Positions 8,881 through 17,421 are shown, counted from the first letter of the stretch. The stretch is DNA of 64,000 nucleotides from Thalassospira profundimaris WP0211 (GCF_000300275.1 NZ_AMRN01000011.1:98893-162892), one strand, 5' to 3'. Translations and numbers: made by a program. The notes: a model not told the origin generated them from the letters alone.

Positions 8881-9552
8881 ATGACGGGTGCCAGTGATGG
8901 CAATTCCAGCAGTGTCGGATATTCTGACAGCGCATCTGACCTGACGCGTATGACCGATGCCGGGCCGGACGCCCTTGCCGCCTATTACGACAATTGGGCT
9001 GGCAGCTATGATGCAGACTTGCCCAAGATGGGCTATGAAGCGCCCAAGCGGGCGGCGGCCATCATGGTTGAACAAGGGGTGCCGTTTGATGCGCCGATCC
9101 TTGATGCCGGATGTGGCACCGGGTTGGCCGGGCTTGAGCTTGCAAAGGCTGGATATACCGATATTACCGGCATCGATCTGTCGCTGGAATCCCTACAGGC
9201 GGCCGAGGCCAAAGACGTTTACCGCCACCTTAAAAAACGCGACATGAACAAGACGCTGGCCTTTGGCGACAATGGTTTTGCGGCTGTCCAGTGCATTGGC
9301 ACACTGACCTATGTGCGTGAAATCAAGCAGCTGTTTTCCGAGTTCTGCCGTGTGGTTAAACGCGGCGGGATTGTCTGCTTTACCCAGCGCAGCGATCTGT
9401 ATGACGATGCCTTCACCAAGGCCATTCAGGCGACCGCCAAGGCCAAGAAGTGGGAGCTGATTTCCCATTCAGAGCCAATGCCCTACCTGCCCAACCACGA
9501 AGATTTCGCCGACAAGAAGCACATTTTCTATGATGTGTACCGGGTGAAGTAA
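8881..9552 (+). CDS. Class I SAM-dependent methyltransferase
   Basis: A 223-residue Rossmann-fold methyltransferase. Motif I is LDAGCGTGLAG at residues 74-84 and the acidic post-I motif is TGIDLSLES, with later motifs around LTYVREIKQL. The arrangement resembles Williams-Beuren-syndrome-27-like or UbiE-type small-molecule enzymes; the substrate is unknown. A GAGGTGA ribosome site precedes the ATG. It stands alone, followed by a weak AACCC/GGGTT hairpin with four Ts at 9551-9570. Confidence 0.87.
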   Translation: MTGASDGNSSSVGYSDSASDLTRMTDAGPDALAAYYDNWAGSYDADLPKMGYEAPKRAAAIMVEQGVPFDAPILDAGCGTGLAGLELAKAGYTDITGIDLSLESLQAAEAKDVYRHLKKRDMNKTLAFGDNGFAAVQCIGTLTYVREIKQLFSEFCRVVKRGGIVCFTQRSDLYDDAFTKAIQATAKAKKWELISHSEPMPYLPNHEDFADKKHIFYDVYRVK

Positions 9553-9582
9553 CCCTGCGATTGGGGTTTTACGCCTGCCCAC

Positions 9583-9774
9583 CTAGTGGCAATGAACCGT
9601 GCCCGCCTTGCGATCCATGTGGCAGCACTGACCGGGTGGGGAGCTTTTGCGACAGCCACCGCCATGCTCAATCGACTGGTCCACAGTCACCGGCTGTGCG
9701 TTTGTCGGTTCTGGCATAACCGCCAGGCCGAGTGCAAACGGCATGACTGCGGCAATCATCAGAACTGTTTTCAT
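9583..9774 (-). CDS. Small secreted Cys/His-rich protein (YHCH-like motif)
   Basis: A 63-residue protein with a signal peptide of about 26 residues ending TNA. The mature peptide has a GGGC start, then CC at residues 50-51 next to a histidine, and ends HCH. The spacing resembles the CH-x(6-8)-YHCH ending seen in assorted small secreted proteins, with VHCH in place of YHCH. Metal binding is possible from the residues alone. GGGAGG lies upstream of the ATG, so translation is likely. It has no obvious operon partner and diverges from the MFS operon. Confidence 0.65.
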   Translation of the reverse strand: MKTVLMIAAVMPFALGLAVMPEPTNAQPVTVDQSIEHGGGCRKSSPPGQCCHMDRKAGTVHCH

Positions 9775-9855
9775 CGTTATCCTCCCTGTTTATCCCGTGA
9801 TCATAGCATCCTCACGCGGCAGAAATACTAGCTTTAAGGGCAGGTTAAAAACATA

Positions 9856-9897
9856 GTTGACAGTATCAACCATTTTCATATAGTTGATACTGTCAAC
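9856..9897 (+). promoter_or_regulatory. Promoter with two palindromic operators before the MFS-marR operon
   Basis: Two 15-base sites, GTTGACAGTATCAAC (9856-9870) and GTTGATACTGTCAAC (9883-9897), are exact reverse complements and each has GTTGA-N5-TCAAC symmetry. A sigma70-like pair, TTGACA (9857-9862) and TATAGT (9879-9884) spaced by 16, lies within them, so each operator overlaps one promoter hexamer. The marR gene in the operon is the natural candidate for the repressor. The leader to the MFS start is about 130 bases. Confidence 0.65.
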
Positions 9898-10020
9898 CAT
9901 TTAAGGATCGCGTCTGCACCCCATAAGCGCCCCACGCTTTGCCGACGCGACACCAAGGCGACATGCCGTGCCTGAAACCAAGGCTCCTTCGCGCACACCA
10001 TTTGATAAAGAGACTGCCCC

Positions 10021-11442
10021 ATGCCGATCCCTCATATCCCCCGACTTAAGATATCACCCGAAGTGCATCCCGATGGGCTGCCGGGACCACGGCGCATTTA
10101 TGCGGCACTGGCGCTTTTGATCACAATCATGATGGCGGTGCTTGATGGCACGATCATGAATGTCGCCCTGCCCGCCATCGCCCATGATCAGGGCGCAACA
10201 CCGGCCCACGCGATCTGGGTGATTACGGCGTATCAGTTGGCCATCGTGGTGGCCCTGTTGCCGTTTGCAGCCCTTGGCGAAGCCATCGGGTTTCGCAAGG
10301 TTTACCTGAGTGGGGTTGCCCTGTTCGGGGTGGCATCCGCCCTGTGTGCGATGGCCCCGACGATCGAGCTTCTGACGGCAGCCCGCGTGTTACAGGGCCT
10401 TGGCGCGGCTGCGATCATGAGCATCAATGCCGCCATCATGCGACATGTTTTCCCGCATGCGAAACTCGGCCAGGCGATTGGCTGGATCGCAATGACGGTG
10501 TCGGTTTCGGCCGCCGCCGGGCCCAGTATTGCATCGGCTATCATGGCGGTTGCCAGCTGGCACTGGCTGTTTTTGATCAATCTGCCGATGTCGGTTCTGG
10601 CGGTTGTGATCGGCTATTTCAGCCTGCCTTTCAATGCACCAAGCCGGGCCCGGTTTGATTTCATCAGTGCGTTTTTGAACGTTCTTACCTTTGGCGGGCT
10701 TGTCGCGGCGCTTGGCAATATGGGCATTGAAAGCAACCCGACCCTGATCGGTGCACAATTTGCCGTATCGTTTGTTGCCGGTGTCTTTCTGGTGCATCGC
10801 CAATTGTCGCGCACGCGTCCGATGCTGCCGCTTGATCTGTTGAAAATTCCGGTCTTTGCCTGCTCTATCGGGTCCTCTGTCACCGGTTTTTGTGCGCAGA
10901 TGATTGCGTTCGTCACCCTGCCGTTCTATTTCCACGATGTGTTGGGACAAAGTGCCACCATGACCGGTCTTTTGATGACGCCATGGCCGGTGGCGACCGC
11001 GATCATCGCCCCGATTGCCGGGCGGTTGGCCGACAGGTTTTCGCCGATCCGCCTGACCGGGATTGGCATGGCGGTCTTTGCCATCGGGCTTTATGGCACA
11101 ACGCTTGCCGCCGATGCCGGTGGCTTGGCGCCGATCATTGCCGCCCTTGCGCTTTGTGGTGCCGGATTTGGTCTGTTTCAGGCGCCCAATAACCGCCTGA
11201 TGCTGACCAGTGCGCCGCGTGAACGTTCTGGCGGGGCCAGCGGGCTTTTGTCGACTGCGCGCCTGACCGGCCAGTCGGTTGGTGCGGCCCTTGCCGCCAT
11301 TCTGATTGGTACCGGTGGCGGCTTTGACCTTGCGACCATCATGCTGGTTGCCAGTGGCTCGGCCGTTATTTCCGCCATCATTTGCGAAGGACGCCGCCAT
11401 GCCCTTCGTTCCGGCTTGATTGCCAGCCCGGCTGGCGTGTGA
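10021..11442 (+). CDS. MFS transporter, DHA2 (EmrB/QacA-like) drug-efflux family
   Basis: Inner-membrane proton-driven exporter of 473 residues with roughly 14 hydrophobic segments. Family motifs are visible: LDGTIMNVALPAI in the first helix (motif D1), GFRKVY after helix 2 (motif A-like) and ARVLQGLGAAAIM (motif B). Unlike classic EmrB operons there is no EmrA-type membrane-fusion partner here. It is the first gene of an operon with marR (16-base gap) and a siderophore-interacting protein. The substrate is unknown; the linkage to the ferric-siderophore reductase hints at export of a chelator or siderophore, but this is inference. Confidence 0.88.
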   Translation: MPIPHIPRLKISPEVHPDGLPGPRRIYAALALLITIMMAVLDGTIMNVALPAIAHDQGATPAHAIWVITAYQLAIVVALLPFAALGEAIGFRKVYLSGVALFGVASALCAMAPTIELLTAARVLQGLGAAAIMSINAAIMRHVFPHAKLGQAIGWIAMTVSVSAAAGPSIASAIMAVASWHWLFLINLPMSVLAVVIGYFSLPFNAPSRARFDFISAFLNVLTFGGLVAALGNMGIESNPTLIGAQFAVSFVAGVFLVHRQLSRTRPMLPLDLLKIPVFACSIGSSVTGFCAQMIAFVTLPFYFHDVLGQSATMTGLLMTPWPVATAIIAPIAGRLADRFSPIRLTGIGMAVFAIGLYGTTLAADAGGLAPIIAALALCGAGFGLFQAPNNRLMLTSAPRERSGGASGLLSTARLTGQSVGAALAAILIGTGGGFDLATIMLVASGSAVISAIICEGRRHALRSGLIASPAGV

Positions 11443-11458
11443 GGAAGATACGATTGTC

Positions 11459-11962
11459 ATGACCGAAGAAGATCAGGTCCACGTCCCGGGTGAAACCCTG
11501 CATCGGTTGGTGCATGCCTATAAACGCAGACTGATGCATGCGATGCAGGCAGCCGACATGCCGATGCCGATCTCGCACAAGCGGGTGATGAAATGGATTG
11601 TCAAAATCCCCGGCATCACCGCCCAACAAATGGCCGAAAAATCCGGTCAGGACAAAGGCCGGATCACGCGGCTGTTGAAAGAACTTGAAAATGACGGGCT
11701 GATTGAACGCCGCCCGCACCCCGAAGATCGACGAAGCCAAACCCTGCATTTGACGGCCGCCGGCAGCGCAAAAATGGAAGATTTCCGCGCTGTTGAAAAA
11801 GAAGTCAGATCACGCATGACCAGCGGCCTTACGCCACAGCAGATCCATGATTTTGTCGAGATCGCCAATCTGATGTCCGACAATCTGGAAACCCACAAAT
11901 GCAAGAAACTGGACTTTGCGGGCGACAGCCCAAATGACCAAGGACTTGGGACCAAGGAGTGA
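11459..11962 (+). CDS. MarR-family transcriptional regulator
   Basis: A 167-residue dimeric winged-helix regulator. The recognition region is KSGQDKGRITRLLKELE and the wing carries the conserved DRR at residues 90-92, followed by LTAAG. The start at 11459 follows GAGGAAG; the in-frame ATG at 11420 lies inside the MFS gene. As the second gene of the operon it probably autoregulates through the twin palindromes at 9856-9897. The C-terminal tail of about 20 residues is polar and non-conserved. Confidence 0.9.
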   Translation: MTEEDQVHVPGETLHRLVHAYKRRLMHAMQAADMPMPISHKRVMKWIVKIPGITAQQMAEKSGQDKGRITRLLKELENDGLIERRPHPEDRRSQTLHLTAAGSAKMEDFRAVEKEVRSRMTSGLTPQQIHDFVEIANLMSDNLETHKCKKLDFAGDSPNDQGLGTKE

Positions 11963-11966
11963 AGAA

Positions 11967-12776
11967 ATGAGCAAACCTTCCCAACGCGATCTGACCGTGA
12001 TCAGAAAGGGATACGTCACCCCCAATATGCTGCGTGTCACCCTTGGCGGTGACGGCATGAAGGACTTTCCAGAGGATCAGGAAAGTGCCTATGTCAAACT
12101 GATGTTTCCGATTGAAGGCGACGACAAGGGCCGCGTTTTGCGCCGGACCTATACCGTGCGCCACGACCGCATGACCGATCAGGGCCGCGAGATCGATATC
12201 GATTTCGTCATGCATGGTGCTGGTGATGATGATGATGATGATGATGGCGCAGACAGTCATGACCATGGTGGCCCCGCCTCGAACTGGGCGGTCAATTGCC
12301 AGCCCGGCGATGTGATTACCATCGGTGGCCCCGGCCCGAAAAAGCTTGTTGATCCGACGGCTGACTGGTTCCTGATTGTTGGCGATATGACGGCCTTGCC
12401 CGCCGTATCGGTCAATCTGGAAACCCTGCCCGATAACGCACGCGGCTATGCCGTGATCGAAGTCCGGTCCGAGGCCGACATGCAGGATTTGAAAAAGCCC
12501 GACAACATCACAATCGAATGGGTGATCAATCCGCGTCCGGGCGAACAAAACACGGTGCTGAGTGATGTGGTCAAACGCATCCCCTGGCACACCGATGGTC
12601 GGCTTTCGGTCTGGGCGGCGTGCGAATTTACCTCCATGCGCGAACTGCGCAGCTACTTCCGCGATGAACGCGGCCTTGGCAAGGATGATCTTTATATTTC
12701 AAGCTATTGGAAGCTTGGCATGAATGAAGACACCCACAAGGTCATCAAGTCCGAGGATGCCAAAACGGCGGCCTGA
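11967..12776 (+). CDS. Siderophore-interacting protein (ferric-siderophore reductase, SIP/ViuB family)
   Basis: Cytoplasmic flavin reductase that releases iron from imported ferric-siderophores. The FAD-binding domain shows the RTYTVR motif at residues 60-65 and a C-terminal SIP domain begins near VGDMTALPAV. The start at 11967 has a consensus AAGGAGTGA site five bases after the marR stop. Unusual is a run of seven aspartates (residues 87-93, seven GAT codons at 12225-12245) followed by DSHDHGG, inserted in a loop between strands of the FAD domain. The total length of 269 residues is normal for the family. Operon membership suggests control by the MarR protein. Confidence 0.9.
   Translation: MSKPSQRDLTVIRKGYVTPNMLRVTLGGDGMKDFPEDQESAYVKLMFPIEGDDKGRVLRRTYTVRHDRMTDQGREIDIDFVMHGAGDDDDDDDGADSHDHGGPASNWAVNCQPGDVITIGGPGPKKLVDPTADWFLIVGDMTALPAVSVNLETLPDNARGYAVIEVRSEADMQDLKKPDNITIEWVINPRPGEQNTVLSDVVKRIPWHTDGRLSVWAACEFTSMRELRSYFRDERGLGKDDLYISSYWKLGMNEDTHKVIKSEDAKTAA
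12225..12245 (+). repeat. GAT trinucleotide run within the SIP gene
   Basis: Seven perfect GAT codons in a row encode an Asp7 tract. Changes in copy number would keep the frame and alter only loop length. Confidence 0.9.
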
Positions 12777-12806
12777 TCGGCACACGACGCAATCGAACAA
12801 ACATTT

Positions 12807-12830
12807 CGGGCCCCTTTGCGGGGCCCGTTT
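12807..12830 (+). terminator. Rho-independent terminator after the SIP gene
   Basis: CGGGCCCC (12807-12814) pairs with GGGGCCCG (12820-12827), followed by TTT. The tail is short, so strength is uncertain. Confidence 0.7.
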
Positions 12831-12854
12831 GCGTTTGGCGATTGATCGAGCTGA

Positions 12855-13514
12855 TCAGGCATATTGCGCATGCAGGCGCGCCATGCGTCTGCGCGCGAAA
12901 AATCCGGCATGCTGGGTTGTCTGAACCATTTCCGGGTGCAACTGTCCATCCTCGTCACAGACAAAGGCCCGGCTGGCACCGATCACGCCCTTTTCCGAGC
13001 TATAGACCGCAATGACGATGATTTCGATGCGGCACTTGCCTTCGCCGACTGCAGTATCAGGATCATTACCTGTGTCTTTATCGCTGGCGCGGGCCTGATG
13101 CGTAATCCGCCGCATCAGGTTTTGCAGCGCGCCCAGTTCGATGCATCTGCCGGATTCAAGCGGGCCTTGCACTGTCAGTTCCTCAAGACGGGCGGCATGG
13201 GCCGATTTACTGCCCTGATCGGTCTGGAAATCCACTTCCGGATCGCTGTCTGTGACCTGCTCACACACCTGATGCGTTTCATCGCCAATACAGACAAGCA
13301 CCTTGTCGATATGGATGGCTTCCTGGCTCATATTGCTGATCAGAAAGCGCGCCTTGTCCGAATTGCCAAGCATCTGGTTGATGACGATTTTCGGACGTCT
13401 GACACGGCGATAGCTTTGAAACAGCAATTGCGCATAGAAAATCCACACCATCAATGTTGCGATGCTGACCCCGACCTGAAGCAAGGTCGCGTGTTGTTCA
13501 ATCCATGAACCCAT
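12855..13514 (-). CDS. Hypothetical membrane-anchored protein
   Basis: A 219-residue protein that I do not recognise. One membrane helix spans about residues 12-32, followed by a basic SYRRVRRPK stretch, so the remaining 180 residues are probably cytoplasmic. The soluble part starts with strands around ARFLISNMSQEAIHIDKVLV, suggesting a beta-sandwich-like fold. The C-terminus is Arg-rich. The antisense frame is also open for its whole length, but the hydrophobic anchor and the position between two terminators favour this strand. It has no operon partner. Confidence 0.6.
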   Translation of the reverse strand: MGSWIEQHATLLQVGVSIATLMVWIFYAQLLFQSYRRVRRPKIVINQMLGNSDKARFLISNMSQEAIHIDKVLVCIGDETHQVCEQVTDSDPEVDFQTDQGSKSAHAARLEELTVQGPLESGRCIELGALQNLMRRITHQARASDKDTGNDPDTAVGEGKCRIEIIVIAVYSSEKGVIGASRAFVCDEDGQLHPEMVQTTQHAGFFARRRMARLHAQYA

Positions 13515-13613
13515 CGGGACCCCCTGAAATCAAAATCGACTTTACGGGCCGAACTCAACGTTGATCCGGCACCATCAACGCAACGTGCCGCCAGCGGTTT
13601 TGTTTCAGGGGGA

Positions 13614-13643
13614 TGCAAAACACCCCGGCCAAAGACCGGGGTG
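13614..13643 (-). terminator. Rho-independent terminator after fdhA
   Basis: CACCCCGG (13621-13628) pairs with CCGGGGTG (13636-13643); read on the minus strand the stem is followed by TTTTGC. It lies about 30 bases beyond the fdhA stop codon. Confidence 0.75.
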
Positions 13644-13671
13644 CCAGAGATGCGTTTTGGTGAATGCTTGG

Positions 13672-14868
13672 TCAGGCAGCGACACTGCCATGCGGGTCGA
13701 TGACGAATTTCTTCGCCGCCCCGCCGTCAAAGTCGGCATAGCCTTTTGGTGCCTGATCAAGGTTGATCATCTGCACATTGACCGCCTTGGCGATATCGAT
13801 CTTTTCAAACAGGATCGCCTGCATCAGGTTGCGATGATACTTCATCACCGGGCACTGACCGGTATGGAAGGAATGGGACTTTGCCCAGCCCAGACCGAAC
13901 CGCATGCTAAGTGCGCCCACCTTGGCGGCATCATCGACCGCACCGGGATCCTCGGTCACGTACAAGCCCGGAATGCCGATCGAACCACCGGCACGGGTCA
14001 CCTGCATGGCAGAGTTCAGAACCGTTGCCGGGGCTTCGTGATTGTGGTTGCAGCCACAGCCATGGGCTTCAAAGCCCACACAATCGACAAAGCAATCCAC
14101 TTCGCGATCATTCAGGATCGCTTCAAGCTGGTCTTCCATCGGCATGTCTTTTTTAAGATCGATGGTTTCACAGCCAAAGCTGCGTGCCTGTGCCAGACGA
14201 TCATCAATCATGTCGCCAACAATCACGCAGGCCGCCCCCAAAAGATGCGCCGATGCCGCCGCCGCAAGGCCAACCGGACCGGCGCCGGCGATATAAACTG
14301 TGCTGCCCGGACCAACACCGGCCGTGACACAGCCATGGAAGCCGGTCGGGAAGATGTCGGACAGAAGCGTCAGATCGCGGATTTTCTCCATCGCCTGATC
14401 GGCATCAGGGAACTTCAACAGGTTGAAGTCGGCATAGGGCACCATGACATATTCGGCCTGTCCGCCGACCCAGCCGCCCATATCGACATAGCCATAAGCC
14501 GCACCCGGACGTGCCGGGTTTACATTCAGGCAAATGCCCGTCAGGCCGGATTTGCAATTGCGGCAACGCCCGCACGCAATGTTGAACGGCACGGAACACA
14601 CATCACCGACCTTAAGGAACTCGACATCCCGGCCGGTTTCGACAATCACGCCGGTGATTTCATGGCCAAGAACCAGCCCCTCGGGCGCGGTTGTACGGCC
14701 GCGCACCATGTGCTGGTCACTGCCACAGATATTGGTGGTGATAACTTTCAGGATGACGCCATGGTGGCATTTGCGATTGCCCAGCGCCAATTCCGGAAAC
14801 GCGATGTTTTCAATTGCGACTTTTCCCGGACCTTTGAATACAACGCCACGATTTGATGGACTGCTCAT
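13672..14868 (-). CDS. fdhA: Formaldehyde dehydrogenase, glutathione-independent
   Basis: Zinc- and NAD-dependent medium-chain dehydrogenase that oxidises formaldehyde to formate without added glutathione. The 398-residue length matches Pseudomonas FdhA. Catalytic-zinc ligands are seen in ICGSDQH (Cys48) and GLVLGHE (His69), the structural-zinc cysteines at 99, 102, 105 and 113, and the NAD motif GAGPVG at 195-200. The GIPGLYVTEDPGA segment is characteristic. The loop HGCGCNHNH is somewhat richer in Cys and His than usual. AGAGGAAA lies before the start. It stands as a single transcription unit with its own terminator. Confidence 0.93.
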   Translation of the reverse strand: MSSPSNRGVVFKGPGKVAIENIAFPELALGNRKCHHGVILKVITTNICGSDQHMVRGRTTAPEGLVLGHEITGVIVETGRDVEFLKVGDVCSVPFNIACGRCRNCKSGLTGICLNVNPARPGAAYGYVDMGGWVGGQAEYVMVPYADFNLLKFPDADQAMEKIRDLTLLSDIFPTGFHGCVTAGVGPGSTVYIAGAGPVGLAAAASAHLLGAACVIVGDMIDDRLAQARSFGCETIDLKKDMPMEDQLEAILNDREVDCFVDCVGFEAHGCGCNHNHEAPATVLNSAMQVTRAGGSIGIPGLYVTEDPGAVDDAAKVGALSMRFGLGWAKSHSFHTGQCPVMKYHRNLMQAILFEKIDIAKAVNVQMINLDQAPKGYADFDGGAAKKFVIDPHGSVAA

Positions 14869-15271
14869 ATTCTGTTTCCTCTTCCCTGATTTGGAGTGTC
14901 AGGATTGTTGTTGATGTCCGGGTCCATGCGATCTTGCGCCGCACCCCTGCCCGAACCGAACCCACCGCGCGTTTTTTGATATTCGCAGTGCAACCAAAAC
15001 GGTAGGCCCGCGTTCGCGCCACTGTCAAACGAACTGGGCTGCGCCCCCTAAACTTCCTCTTGTGCTGAGAAGATTTGCGACGATTGGTTGAAATCGGCCT
15101 TCGAATGTTTCCGAGCCCGATCCGTGTTCAGCGCGACCATCCGGAAAATGGCGGGATGCCCTGCCCCGCGTCGCGGCAGTGCACAACGTTGCGATGTATC
15201 AAAGTAATAGTCGGCCAATCTGGATAGATTAAAAACAACAACGCCCGTCGTGGTCATATGGAGACCGTCCG
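14869..15271. other. Intergenic region between fdhA and the YraQ-type permease
   Basis: About 400 bases separate two divergent genes. The fdhA ribosome site lies at its left edge. I see no convincing gene, tRNA or hairpin terminator. Short frames inside it have no recognisable features. Promoters for both flanking genes are expected here but I cannot place them with confidence. Confidence 0.5.
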
Positions 15272-16600
15272 ATGCTTCATCGCCTGATCGCGCTTTATCG
15301 TGAAAACCCCCGCGAAGGACGGCTGTTTGCCGCCATTTCGCTGGGCTTCCTTGCGATCTATTTCATCCCGGCTGGCACGGGGCGGTTTGACAATGCGGTG
15401 CTTGAGGCCGTCTATCTGACCAACTGGTATGCCCGCGAACATGTGATTTTGTGTTTGCTTCCGGCCTTTGTGATTGCCGGGGCGATGGCGGTTTACATCA
15501 GTCAGGGATCGGTGATGCGCTATCTCGGCCCGGATGCATCGCGCCCTGTTGCACTTGGCGTGGCATCAATCTCGGGCACGTTGCTGGCGGTTTGTTCCTG
15601 CACGGTATTGCCGTTGTTTGGCGGGATTTACAAACGCGGTGCCGGGCTTGGTCCGGCGATTGCGTTTCTGTATTCCGGGCCCGCGATCAATATCATGGCG
15701 ATTGTCGTCACGGCCAAGGTATTGGGGGCTGAAATCGGCCTTGCGCGCGGGGTTGGCGCGATTGTCTTTGCCATTGTCATCGGCCTGATCATGCATCTGA
15801 TCTATCGTCACGAGGAACATGATCGCGCCCAGAAATCCAAACGCGGCTTTGGCGGCGACGATGATGGCAAACCGCTTTCGATCACCATTGCGTTTTTTGG
15901 TCTGATGGTTGGCATTCTGGTCTTTGCCAACTGGGCTTCCGTCCCCGGAAGCCCAGTCTGGATGGCGGTTTATGATGTTAAATGGACCACCACCGCCCTT
16001 CTGGCGGCGGGCTTTGCCGGACTTCTGATCTGGCAATGGAATTGGCCGGTTAAACAGGTCTCAGGGCTTGCGGCAATTGTCATCCTTGCTGCCGTGATAT
16101 TTCCGCAATATCCGCAACTGGCCTTTGCCATTGGCGTGATCGGCCTGATGATGATTGCGCTGACGCGCGACCAGGACCGTGAATGGGTCGATCAAAGCTG
16201 GGATTTCACCAAACAGATTTTGCCGCTTCTGGTGATGGGGGTGTTCATCGCTGGCCTGCTGCTGGGCCGACCGGGGCATGAAGGTCTAATCCCCAACGAG
16301 TGGGTGCAGGCAGCTGTTGGCGACAATTCCCTGACCTCGACCGCGCTGGCATCGGTTCTGGGCGCGTTCATGTATTTTTCGACCTTAACGGAAATCCCGA
16401 TTGTCGAAGCCCTGATGGGCGCAGGCATGGGCAAGGGACCGGCTCTGGCGTTGCTTTTGGCCGGGCCTGCTTTGTCGCTGCCCAACATGTTGGTTATCCG
16501 CACCGTGATCGGCACGCAGAAAACGCTGGTTTACTGTGCGCTGGTCGTCGTCATGGCGACGATTTCGGGCTTTGTTTACGGCAACATTCAATCATTCTGA
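15272..16600 (+). CDS. Permease of the DUF318/YraQ family
   Basis: A 442-residue membrane protein with two sets of about four helices. The hallmark CSCTVLP motif is at residues 108-114, followed by GPAINIMA, and the second half repeats the signature as GAFMYFSTLTEIPI and GPALSLPNM. YraQ-type permeases are usually paired with a small thioredoxin-like protein, as here, and members have been linked to thiol, metal or arsenical handling; the transported species is not established. It precedes the thioredoxin-like gene by 16 bases in an apparent operon. Confidence 0.88.
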   Translation: MLHRLIALYRENPREGRLFAAISLGFLAIYFIPAGTGRFDNAVLEAVYLTNWYAREHVILCLLPAFVIAGAMAVYISQGSVMRYLGPDASRPVALGVASISGTLLAVCSCTVLPLFGGIYKRGAGLGPAIAFLYSGPAINIMAIVVTAKVLGAEIGLARGVGAIVFAIVIGLIMHLIYRHEEHDRAQKSKRGFGGDDDGKPLSITIAFFGLMVGILVFANWASVPGSPVWMAVYDVKWTTTALLAAGFAGLLIWQWNWPVKQVSGLAAIVILAAVIFPQYPQLAFAIGVIGLMMIALTRDQDREWVDQSWDFTKQILPLLVMGVFIAGLLLGRPGHEGLIPNEWVQAAVGDNSLTSTALASVLGAFMYFSTLTEIPIVEALMGAGMGKGPALALLLAGPALSLPNMLVIRTVIGTQKTLVYCALVVVMATISGFVYGNIQSF

Positions 16601-16616
16601 TCACAGGAGATCAAAG

Positions 16617-16847
16617 ATGAAACTCAGCATTTATGGCAGTGGTTGCGCAAAGTGTCAGGCATTGGCCAAAAACGCCGAAGCAGCCGCACAGGCGCTTGAT
16701 CTTGATTACGAGATCGAAAAGGTCACCGACACCAACAAGATCATTGATGCCGGCATCATGCGGACCCCGGCCCTGATGGCCGATGACGACATCCTGGTCG
16801 AAGGCAAGGTCGCCACCCCGGACGAAATCCGTCAGATGCTGTCGTAG
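16617..16847 (+). CDS. Small thioredoxin-like protein (redox-active disulfide protein 2 family)
   Basis: A 76-residue thioredoxin-fold protein with a CAKC redox motif at residues 10-13 and the cis-Pro loop in MRTPALM. Such proteins (MTH895-like) are commonly encoded beside YraQ permeases and are assumed to act with them. The start at 16617 follows CAGGAGA; an upstream in-frame ATG at 16536 lies inside the permease gene. A terminator follows at once. Confidence 0.9.
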   Translation: MKLSIYGSGCAKCQALAKNAEAAAQALDLDYEIEKVTDTNKIIDAGIMRTPALMADDDILVEGKVATPDEIRQMLS

Positions 16848-16854
16848 CAAACGC

Positions 16855-16890
16855 AAAACGCCCCGGCCAAAACTGGCGACGGGGCGTTTT
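16855..16890. terminator. Bidirectional terminator between the thioredoxin-like gene and DUF3126
   Basis: AAAACGCCCC (16855-16864) pairs with GGGGCGTTTT (16881-16890). The A and T tracts on both sides let it serve both converging genes. Confidence 0.85.
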
Positions 16891-16924
16891 AAATTCGATC
16901 AGTCAGATCAAGTCAGATCAGAGA

Positions 16925-17143
16925 TCAGGGTGCCGGCGGCAGATCTTCTTCAAGGATGACAAGGTTCAGCGAGTAGCTGACTTCGCCTTCATCCTCGTCA
17001 CGATGGACAACACCGACGAACTCGTCGCCAACACGCATTTCAATCGGATGGCCTTTTTTCTTGGGCGCATCAATGGCGATTTTCGGGTTATCAAACGTGC
17101 GACGCAGATAATCTTCGACGCGTGCGATCTCTGTCGGTGTCAT
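16925..17143 (-). CDS. DUF3126 family protein
   Basis: A 72-residue acidic protein starting MTPTEIARVEDYLRRTF, with KKKGHPIEMRVGDEFVGVV in the middle. Both segments match the DUF3126 family of small alphaproteobacterial proteins with no assigned function. It is complete and shares the bidirectional terminator with the gene to its left. Confidence 0.85.
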   Translation of the reverse strand: MTPTEIARVEDYLRRTFDNPKIAIDAPKKKGHPIEMRVGDEFVGVVHRDEDEGEVSYSLNLVILEEDLPPAP

Positions 17144-17421
17144 AGGACTTGCCCCTTGTTCTTTCCAACGGCTTTGGTCTGCAAGACCACAGGATATCTC
17201 ATACGCACTTTGGCGTCTGCCCTCTATCCTAAAGTCTTTTGTTAAATCTGGTGCACTGTCCTTTCACAAACCGGACAGTAAAATCAAGCCCATCGGGCCA
17301 AAAAAGTCGTAAAACCGGCCATTTTTTGCAGCATACGCGTTAAGGAGCCGGATGTTTGCGCATTCCGGTTGTCACGCGATTGTCTATTGCATTGCCCGCG
17401 GGCACCGTTTAAGCCAAATAT

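Noticed and set aside
10390..11460. 356-codon frame antisense to the MFS gene
   Set aside because: Composition is Arg/Gly/Asn-rich in the way typical of reverse-strand shadows of a membrane protein gene.
12225..12245. GAT repeat as a phase-variation switch
   Set aside because: The unit is three bases, so slippage cannot change the frame; only loop length could vary.
12864..13508. Plus-strand frame covering the hypothetical membrane protein gene
   Set aside because: No ribosome site or hydrophobic anchor; the minus-strand product has a coherent membrane segment. This is the least certain of the strand choices.
13561..14856. Long open frame (431 codons) antisense to fdhA
   Set aside because: It mirrors fdhA codons, has no recognisable motif, and fdhA carries all zinc and NAD signatures on the other strand.
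16906..16920. AGTCAGATCA-like tandem repeat as iterons or an origin
   Set aside because: Only two imperfect copies, located beside a terminator, with no replication gene nearby.
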